A program made the position numbers and the translations under genes. Under the pieces are notes generated by a model. That model had not been told where the DNA came from. It ran no database searches and saw nothing but the letters and a program-made list of their open reading frames with translations. Positions 7,940-12,143 of a stretch of 12,143 bases of DNA are shown here, piece by piece. Source of the stretch: Prevotellaceae bacterium (lineage in GTDB: Bacteria; Bacteroidota; Bacteroidia; Bacteroidales; Paludibacteraceae); the NCBI GenBank assembly GCA_031255055.1, contig JAIRTG010000139.1:1-12143 (forward strand). The letters are read 5' to 3'. Position 1 is the stretch's first letter. Every line of letters starts with the position of its first letter.

Positions 7940-7985
7940 ATCATTTCCTGTGAAAGTAAATAATATTGTAGCTATTTTCAGGTCG

Positions 7986-8015
7986 CAAAGTAAACACAAT
8001 TTCCCGAATAACCAA
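7986..8015 (-). promoter_or_regulatory. Promoter for START-like gene
   Basis: On the - strand TTG (8013-8015) is followed after 19 nt by TTACTTTG (7986-7993), one mismatch from the Bacteroidota TAnnTTTG -7 box. The predicted transcript start is about 40 nt ahead of the ATG at 7939. The -33 box is flanked by two direct copies of TTATTCGGG (complements at 8003-8011 and 8022-8030), which may be an operator. Confidence 0.6.
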
Positions 8016-8061
8016 GTTTTACCCGAATAAAAACGGATTTTTATATTTAATATCCTGTTCT

Positions 8062-8544
8062 TTATCCTTTCAGGCTCTCTTTTACAAAACTGAGCGGTAA
8101 CAATTCTTTCACATTGTTGAGCATACAGACGTGTTCTTCGCCGTATAGAAATATTTTTATATCTTTTTCAAAACGGATTTCAGTTTCGAGTAAAACTTGG
8201 CGGCACGCGCCGCAGGGCGTTATCGGCAACTGTACATATTTGCCGTTTGTGTACCCTGCAATTGCGATAGCCTTTACAGGCACATCCGGATACTGTGCAT
8301 TGGCATAAAAAATCGCGACTCTTTCCGCACAGATTCCCGAAGGATAGGCCGCGTTTTCCTGATTGCTTCCGGTAACGATTTCGCCGTTTTCGAGCAAAAC
8401 AGCAGCTCCGACACGGAAAGAAGAATAGGGAGAATAGGAGGTTTTTGTTTGTTCTTTGGCTTTGTTTATCAAATGCTGTGCGGTATTGTCGAGTTCGTTG
8501 TAACTACAAATTGTAAATTGCGTTTCGATGGTCTTTTTCTGCAT
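8062..8544 (-). CDS. cdd: Cytidine deaminase
   Basis: A homotetrameric-type zinc enzyme of pyrimidine salvage that hydrolytically deaminates cytidine and deoxycytidine to uridine and deoxyuridine in the cytoplasm. The protein is 160 residues. The zinc site is complete: Cys72 and catalytic Glu74 in GICAER, and Cys111 and Cys114 in PCGACRQ. The substrate-binding motif SSFRVGAAV (residues 41-49) and NQENAAYPSG precede the first zinc motif, as in the family. The roughly 20-residue N-terminal extension before the first helix is usual for the longer Bacteroidota members as far as I recall. The ATG at 8544 lies 53 nt downstream of a -7 element. The START-like gene follows downstream but appears to have its own promoter. 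No oddities seen. Confidence 0.96.
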   Translation of the reverse strand: MQKKTIETQFTICSYNELDNTAQHLINKAKEQTKTSYSPYSSFRVGAAVLLENGEIVTGSNQENAAYPSGICAERVAIFYANAQYPDVPVKAIAIAGYTNGKYVQLPITPCGACRQVLLETEIRFEKDIKIFLYGEEHVCMLNNVKELLPLSFVKESLKG

Positions 8545-8597
8545 ATTAAATAGGCTTGAATTTGTTGATATTTTGTTGGTGATTTCGTTGTTTTATA

Positions 8598-8605
8598 CAA
8601 ATTTA
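8598..8605 (-). promoter_or_regulatory. -7 element for cdd
   Basis: On the - strand this reads TAAATTTG, a full match to TAnnTTTG, about 53 nt upstream of the cdd ATG. No good -33 TTG is seen at the expected distance. It is divergent from the promoter at 8648-8655. Confidence 0.5.
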
Positions 8606-8647
8606 TAAAAATCTATAACTTAAACGTCGGTTTTGAACATTTAGTTT

Positions 8648-8655
8648 TATTTTTG
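8648..8655 (+). promoter_or_regulatory. -7 element for glucosaminidase gene
   Basis: TATTTTTG, followed by CGAG, fully matches the Bacteroidota -7 consensus. A transcript would start near 8662, leaving about 17 nt to the ATG at 8679 or about 65 nt to the alternative GTG at 8727. The -33 box is not convincing at the usual spacing. Confidence 0.5.
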
Positions 8656-8678
8656 CGAGAAATTTACATGTTTTTTAT

Positions 8679-9644
8679 ATGAATCAAATACGTTTGTATG
8701 TCAGCTTCAAAATAAATTGTGAAGACGTGAAATATCCGCGATTACCTCTTGCCCTTTTGTTTTTCATTCTCCTGCCATTCGGACTGCATGCCCAAAACCA
8801 ACACAAAGCATATCTTGATTATATTGATAATTATTATCAACTAGCCATGACACAACAGCGTGAACACGGTGTTCCTGCAAGTATAATATTGGCGCAGGGA
8901 TTGCTGGAATCGGCCGCCGGAAAAAGCGAATTGGCGACAAAAGCGAATAATCATTTCGGCATTAAATGTCACGACTGGACAGGGGAAAAAATATATTATG
9001 ATGACGATCGAAAGAATGAATGTTTCAGAAAATACAACAAAGCATTAGACTCTTACGAAGATCATTCGGCATTTCTGAGAAACCGTTCTCGATATGCTTC
9101 CCTGTTCGATTTGGATCCAACCGATTATCAGGGTTGGGCACACGGCTTAAAAAAAGCGGGATACGCCACTGACCCAAACTATGCGTACAAACTGATTTCG
9201 ATCATCGAAACATACGACCTGCACCGTTTCGACATCAATGCAAACGTCCGAAAAAATACAGCCTCTTCATCAAAATTACTTTCAGAGAAAATAGAAGCGC
9301 GTCCAAAACACGATGTAATGCGTAATAACGGTGTTCGATATGTTGTCTCCCAAGCAGGCGATACGTATGCAAGCATCGCGAGTGAATTTCGTACGAGAGA
9401 GAAAAAAATACGGAATTTGAACGAGATAAGCCCGAATGTAGGATTAACGGCAGGTGAAATTGTGTATATTGGCCCAAAAAAGAAAAAATCCTCAAGAAAT
9501 TACCCCACGCACATCGTTCTTCCGGGGGAGTCAATGCACAGTATTTCTCAGAAATATGCCATGCAGGTGAAAATTTTGTACGATTTAAACGGAATACCCT
9601 ATTCGGAGGGAGCCGTTTCGGGATTGGTGTTGAAATTGAGATAA
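8679..9644 (+). CDS. Exported glucosaminidase with two C-terminal LysM domains
   Basis: A peptidoglycan hydrolase of the glucosaminidase family (FlgJ/LytG-like, GH73-type), expected to cleave glycan strands in the periplasm. Residues 43-185 form the catalytic domain: ASIILAQGLLESAAGKSELA carries the predicted catalytic Glu77, followed by NNHFGIKC, the CFRKYNKALDSYEDHSAFL block and GWAHGLKKAGYATDPNYA. Two peptidoglycan-binding LysM repeats follow, at about 220-265 (YVVSQAGDTYASIASEF) and 276-320 (THIVLPGESMHSISQKY). The hydrophobic signal (LPLALLFFILLPFGLHA) begins only after 21 residues from the ATG. An in-frame GTG at 8727 would give MKYPR directly before it, so the true start may be 8727. 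yggS begins 47 nt downstream on the same strand and may be co-transcribed. Confidence 0.93.
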   Translation: MNQIRLYVSFKINCEDVKYPRLPLALLFFILLPFGLHAQNQHKAYLDYIDNYYQLAMTQQREHGVPASIILAQGLLESAAGKSELATKANNHFGIKCHDWTGEKIYYDDDRKNECFRKYNKALDSYEDHSAFLRNRSRYASLFDLDPTDYQGWAHGLKKAGYATDPNYAYKLISIIETYDLHRFDINANVRKNTASSSKLLSEKIEARPKHDVMRNNGVRYVVSQAGDTYASIASEFRTREKKIRNLNEISPNVGLTAGEIVYIGPKKKKSSRNYPTHIVLPGESMHSISQKYAMQVKILYDLNGIPYSEGAVSGLVLKLR

Positions 9645-9691
9645 ACCGGAAATCAGTTGAATAATTTAATCTTTAGAACTCGAATAAATAA

Positions 9692-10357
9692 ATGATAAAA
9701 GAGAATTTAGCGAAGTTACGCGAGCGTATTCCCGAAAATATCGAATTGGTTTGCGTCTCAAAATTTCATCCGAACAAGGCAATTTTAGAAGCGTACAATT
9801 GCGGCGAGCGGATTTTTGGTGAGAGCAAGGTGCAAGAATTACTACAGAAATATGAAACGCTGCCGAATGATATTTCATGGCACTTTATCGGCCATTTACA
9901 GCGCAACAAGGTAAAATACATTATTCCTTTTGTTGAATTGATACACGGAGTTGACTCCGAACGCTTATTAAGCGAAATAAACAAAGAGGCTGCAAAAATA
10001 AATCGCACGGTTAGCTGCTTGTTGCAAGTACACATTGCCGACGAAGAAACGAAATTCGGGTTCGATCTCGACAAACTATACCAAACATTATGCAGTGTCA
10101 GCAATTCAAATTATAAGAACATTTCCATTCGCGGAGTAATGGGAATGGCGACCCTTACGCAGGATTTGGAACAGATACGGTTAGAATTTCGCTATTTAAA
10201 AAAGATTTTTGATGATTTGAAAACAAAATACTTCAGCGATAATCCCAACTTCTCGGAAATTTCGATGGGCATGTCGGACGATTACCGGATAGCGATAGAA
10301 GAAGGGTCTACAATGCTCAGAATCGGCTCTACTATTTTCGGTCGCCGCGATTATTGA
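9692..10357 (+). CDS. yggS: YggS/PROSC-family pyridoxal phosphate homeostasis protein
   Basis: A cytoplasmic PLP-binding protein of fold-type III (alanine-racemase-like TIM barrel), involved in vitamin B6 and amino-acid homeostasis without a known catalytic reaction. The protein is 221 residues, the normal length. The PLP-linking lysine is Lys24 in LVCVSKF. Further family motifs are IFGESKVQELLQK, WHFIGHLQRNKVK, the strand RGVMGMATL, SMGMSDDYRIAIEEGST (phosphate-binding region) and the C-terminal RIGSTIFGRR. The start at 9692 places the lysine where the family has it. It sits 47 nt behind the glucosaminidase gene and ahead of the infC operon, which has its own promoter. All key residues are present. 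Confidence 0.97.
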   Translation: MIKENLAKLRERIPENIELVCVSKFHPNKAILEAYNCGERIFGESKVQELLQKYETLPNDISWHFIGHLQRNKVKYIIPFVELIHGVDSERLLSEINKEAAKINRTVSCLLQVHIADEETKFGFDLDKLYQTLCSVSNSNYKNISIRGVMGMATLTQDLEQIRLEFRYLKKIFDDLKTKYFSDNPNFSEISMGMSDDYRIAIEEGSTMLRIGSTIFGRRDY

Positions 10358-10360
10358 TTA

Positions 10361-10429
10361 GCGATTAACAATTAGCGCTTCACATAAATCAAATCACAGG
10401 CATCACAGATAATAACTAATCGTTATCGC
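10361..10429. repeat. Imperfect inverted repeat after yggS
   Basis: GCGATTAACAATTAG (10361-10375) is nearly complementary to CTAATCGTTATCGC (10416-10429), separated by 40 nt. The loop contains two direct ATCACAG copies (10393-10399, 10402-10408). It starts 4 nt after the yggS stop and lacks a T-tract, so it could be a factor-dependent end, a transcript-stabilising hairpin or a degenerate repeat. Confidence 0.4.
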
Positions 10430-10514
10430 CAATCAACTTTCCGCCTTATTTTCATTTCCGCCCTCTTCGGAAAATAATAAATTAAATAGTTCTCCTATAT
10501 CCAAAAAAATATAT

Positions 10515-10522
10515 TATATTTG
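10515..10522 (+). promoter_or_regulatory. -7 element of infC-rpmI-rplT promoter
   Basis: TATATTTG is a full match to the Bacteroidota -7 box, in an AT-rich stretch between yggS and infC, followed by TCGGC. The -33 region (about 10490-10496) has TTC rather than TTG. The predicted leader to the infC start is about 55 nt and A-rich. Confidence 0.65.
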
Positions 10523-10568
10523 TCGGCTGAAAAAAAGTCGAATAAAATTTTGTAAACCATTAAAATAT

Positions 10569-10574
10569 AGGAGG
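10569..10574 (+). promoter_or_regulatory. Perfect Shine-Dalgarno AGGAGG ahead of infC AUA start
   Basis: AGGAGG lies 9 nt before the ATA at 10584. None of the other genes here has a comparable site, which is normal for Bacteroidota, where the anti-Shine-Dalgarno of the ribosome is largely sequestered. The site identifies 10584 as the infC start even though no standard start codon is in frame. Confidence 0.85.
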
Positions 10575-10583
10575 AAACAAACA

Positions 10584-11141
10584 ATAGCTAAACAAATTAT
10601 CAAAAGACCGTTCAAAGGTAGAGAAAAAGAACAACCAAACAGAATAAACGAAAAAATACGTGGACTGAAGGAAGTTCGTTTAGTTGGAGATAATGTAGAA
10701 CAGGGTATTTACAAATTTAAAGATGCCATGATGATTGCTGATGAATTGGGTTTGGATTTAGTTGAAATTTCGCCTAATGCGGAGCCGCCTGTTTGTAAAA
10801 TACTCGACTATCAGAAATTCTTATATCAACAAAAAAAACGCGAGAAAGAACAAAAAGCCAAAACAGCAAAAGTCGTATTAAAAGAAATCCGTTTCGGCCC
10901 TCAGACCGACGAACACGATTACAATTTTAAGCTGAAACATGCACAACAATTTTTGAGAGACGGCAATAAAGTGAAAGCCTTTGTATTTTTCAAAGGACGT
11001 TCGATTTTGTTCAAAGAGCAGGGTGAAGTACTGCTGTTGCGTTTTGCAAATGACTTAGAAGATTGCGCGAAGGTGGACCAGTTGCCACAATTGGAGGGGA
11101 AACGAATGATTATTATGCTTTCACCTAAAAAACAAAAATAG
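10584..11141 (+). CDS. infC: Translation initiation factor IF-3, AUA start
   Basis: IF-3 binds the 30S subunit, keeps it apart from 50S and checks start-codon and initiator-tRNA pairing. The frame from the ATA at 10584 gives 185 residues. The N-terminal domain (about 1-85) includes RINEKIRGLKEVRLVGDNVE and LGLDLVEISPNAEPPVCKI; a lysine-rich linker (KKREKEQKAK) leads to the C-terminal domain with KEIRFGPQTDEHDYNFK and KVKAFVFFKGRSI. The first in-frame ATG is only at 10728 and would delete a third of the N-terminal domain, so it is not the start; no ATG, GTG or TTG lies between 10584 and 10728. A perfect AGGAGG precedes the ATA. Rare start codons in infC (AUU in E. coli, AUC in Myxococcus) serve IF-3 autoregulation, and the same is inferred here. 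It heads the operon with rpmI and rplT. Confidence 0.95.
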   Translation: MAKQIIKRPFKGREKEQPNRINEKIRGLKEVRLVGDNVEQGIYKFKDAMMIADELGLDLVEISPNAEPPVCKILDYQKFLYQQKKREKEQKAKTAKVVLKEIRFGPQTDEHDYNFKLKHAQQFLRDGNKVKAFVFFKGRSILFKEQGEVLLLRFANDLEDCAKVDQLPQLEGKRMIIMLSPKKQK

Positions 11142-11171
11142 AACTTATTCAACTAAAATAAATATATACAA

Positions 11172-11369
11172 ATGCCCAAAATGAAAACTAACTCCGGTGC
11201 AAAAAAAAGGTTCTCCCTTACCGGAACAGGAAAAATCAAAAGAAAACATGCTTTTAAAAGCCATATTTTGACAAAAAAAACAAAAAAACAAAAACGCAAC
11301 CTCACATACGTCGGCCTTGTCAACACAAGAGACGAACGGAATGTAAAACAAATGTTGTGTATAAAATAA
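11172..11369 (+). CDS. rpmI: 50S ribosomal protein L35 (bL35)
   Basis: A small basic protein of 65 residues in the large ribosomal subunit. It starts MPKMKTNSGAKKRF and continues TGTGKIKRKHAFKSHILTKK, the diagnostic L35 sequence, with the TKKTKKQKRNL tail following. It begins 30 nt after the infC stop and lies between infC and rplT, the classic order. No Shine-Dalgarno precedes its ATG; the upstream stretch is A-rich, as usual in this phylum. Complete, no anomalies. Confidence 0.98.
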   Translation: MPKMKTNSGAKKRFSLTGTGKIKRKHAFKSHILTKKTKKQKRNLTYVGLVNTRDERNVKQMLCIK

Positions 11370-11418
11370 TTTTCGGTCGGAATTTAATTTTTAAAAGTAT
11401 TATTCTCAGTTAAAAACC

Positions 11419-11462
11419 GAATGTTTTAGCTCCAAAAGACCGCAGATGCGGCGCTAACATTC
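11419..11462 (+). promoter_or_regulatory. Predicted structured RNA in rpmI-rplT spacer
   Basis: GAATGTTTTAGC (11419-11430) pairs with GCTAACATTC (11453-11462) with a 2-nt bulge, enclosing a small hairpin CCGC-AGAT-GCGG (11440-11451). A competing pairing, TTCGGT (11372-11377) with ACCGAA (11416-11421), overlaps the left arm. The 111-nt spacer is long for this gene pair. L20 controls its own operon through rRNA-like structures in E. coli and B. subtilis; a similar role here is inference only. Confidence 0.4.
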
Positions 11463-11480
11463 ATAAATCATTTTTTAATT

Positions 11481-11834
11481 ATGCCAAGATCAGTAAATCA
11501 CGTAGCTTCACGTAAAAGAAGAAAAAGGATATTGAAGCTCACAAGAGGTAATTACGGCGCTCGCAGCAATGTTTGGACAGTTGCAAAAAACACATGGGAA
11601 AAAGGACTACAGTACGCATACCGTGACCGTAAAACCAAAAAACGTCATTTCCGTGCGCTTTGGATTCAACGTATCAACGCCGCCGCACGCTCGGAAGGAA
11701 TGTCATACTCACAATTGATGGGCGCTTTACATAAATCAGGAATAGAAATGAACAGAAAAGTATTGGCAGATTTAGCCATGAATCATCCCGAAGCGTTTAA
11801 GGCAATCCTTGACAAAGCACGACGAAACATCTAA
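11481..11834 (+). CDS. rplT: 50S ribosomal protein L20 (bL20)
   Basis: An early-assembly protein of the large subunit that binds 23S rRNA domain II, and an autoregulator of its operon in several bacteria. The protein is 117 residues, standard length. The basic N-terminal arm MPRSVNHVASRKRRKRILKL and GNYGARSNV are followed by the globular part with RDRKTKKRHFRALWIQRINA, GMSYSQLMGAL and the C-terminal NRKVLADLA. It begins 111 nt after rpmI, with a predicted RNA structure between them, and is followed 22 nt later by a strong terminator. It is the last gene of the infC operon. Complete. Confidence 0.99.
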   Translation: MPRSVNHVASRKRRKRILKLTRGNYGARSNVWTVAKNTWEKGLQYAYRDRKTKKRHFRALWIQRINAAARSEGMSYSQLMGALHKSGIEMNRKVLADLAMNHPEAFKAILDKARRNI

Positions 11835-11855
11835 AACTTGCGAAGTCTCATACAC

Positions 11856-11890
11856 AAAGACATCCTCCTTTAAGGGGTGTCTTTTTTTTT
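11856..11890 (+). terminator. Rho-independent terminator of infC-rpmI-rplT operon
   Basis: AAGACATCCT (11857-11866) pairs with GGGGTGTCTT (11874-11883) in a 10-bp stem with two G-U pairs and a 7-nt loop, merging into a run of nine T (11882-11890). It lies just after rplT. This is the clearest intrinsic terminator in the window. Confidence 0.9.
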
Positions 11891-12045
11891 CATTTACAGC
11901 CTCTCTGAGCAGCTTTCCCAGTGGTATTTACCCCGTTGACTATAAGCTAAATTTTTATAAAATATCAACACCGGCTCAATCGGTCAAGGCTTTAGTTTGT
12001 ACTTTTGCGAGCCGATAATTTTTCATTATACTCAAATCGAATTCA

Positions 12046-12077
12046 TTTGCGAGAAATAAATAAAAATAAGACCTTTG
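12046..12077 (+). promoter_or_regulatory. Candidate promoter for the gene at 12088
   Basis: TTTG (12046-12049), a 20-nt AT-rich spacer and GACCTTTG (12070-12077) match the Bacteroidota -33/-7 arrangement with one mismatch (G for T at the first base of TAnnTTTG). The implied start leaves almost no leader before the ATG at 12088. An upstream TACTTTTG (12000-12007) is a full -7 match but lacks a -33 box; either could be used. Confidence 0.45.
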
Positions 12078-12087
12078 CATCGTGAAA

Positions 12088-12143
12088 ATGAAGTTAACAT
12101 CAGAATCCTTACAAGAGTTGAAACAAATTCAACGCAATGTATC
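12088..12143 (+). CDS. Start of an unidentified gene, cut by window end
   Basis: From the ATG at 12088 the frame stays open to the window edge and reads MKLTSESLQELKQIQRNV, an amphipathic helix-like start rich in Glu, Gln and Lys. The stretch is too short to assign a family, and I do not recognise it. Support comes from a promoter-like sequence immediately upstream and the lack of any other gene after the rplT terminator. It could instead be a short chance frame. Confidence 0.45.
   Translation, partial: MKLTSESLQELKQIQRNV

Noticed and set aside
7940..7999. Upstream ATG for the START-like gene
   Set aside because: The extra residues do not fit the family, and the extended reading frame runs through the predicted promoter.
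10728..11141. IF-3 starting at the first ATG (137 residues)
   Set aside because: Clear IF-3 sequence (RINEKIRG, EVRLVGDNVE) continues upstream in the same frame to an ATA with a perfect Shine-Dalgarno.
11972..12020. CGGCTC...GAGCCG inverted repeat followed by ATAATTTTT as a second terminator or small RNA
   Set aside because: The stem is only 6 bp with a 31-nt loop, and a strong terminator already lies upstream at 11856-11890.
1..12143. CRISPR array, tRNA/rRNA genes, prophage or toxin-antitoxin/defence genes
   Set aside because: No regularly spaced repeats, tRNA-like cloverleaf, rRNA sequence, transposase or defence-protein motifs were seen; nearly all coding frames are housekeeping families.

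Overview
This window looks like an ordinary chromosomal stretch from a member of the Bacteroidota, most likely order Bacteroidales. I infer this from three things: the gene families (DUF4954, START_2-type protein, a DUF4197 lipoprotein, Bacteroides-like enolase, IF-3, L35 and L20); the near absence of Shine-Dalgarno sequences; and repeated matches to the Bacteroidota -7 promoter element TAnnTTTG upstream of genes. No tRNA, rRNA, CRISPR array, phage module or intact transposase gene is visible.

Layout. Bases 2-3016 (+) hold the 3' part of hflX, a ribosome-associated GTPase, followed 54 nt later by a large DUF4954 gene of unknown function. A 277-nt convergent gap follows, with a long imperfect inverted repeat that could be a terminator or a MITE-like remnant. 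Bases 3294-6435 (-) hold a periplasmic HtrA/DegP protease and, upstream of it, enolase, separated by a 352-nt spacer. Bases 6436-7451 hold a divergent promoter region and a DUF4197 lipoprotein gene (+). Bases 7556-8544 (-) hold a START-like protein and cytidine deaminase. Bases 8679-10357 (+) hold an exported glucosaminidase with two LysM domains and the PLP homeostasis protein YggS. Bases 10584-11834 (+) form the translation operon infC-rpmI-rplT, with its own promoter and a strong intrinsic terminator. An unidentified gene begins at about 12088 and runs off the window.

The genes cover protein synthesis (HflX, IF-3, L35, L20), envelope quality control and peptidoglycan turnover (HtrA, glucosaminidase, DUF4197 lipoprotein), and core metabolism (enolase, cytidine deaminase, YggS). 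I see no dedicated multi-gene accessory system.

The most notable signals are regulatory. infC appears to start with a rare AUA codon behind a perfect AGGAGG, although the neighbouring genes lack Shine-Dalgarno sequences. The unusually long rpmI-rplT spacer can fold into a branched hairpin. Short repeats flank or lie near the promoters of the START-like gene and htrA. A perfect 15-bp tandem duplication and the 3192-3264 inverted repeat lie between genes.
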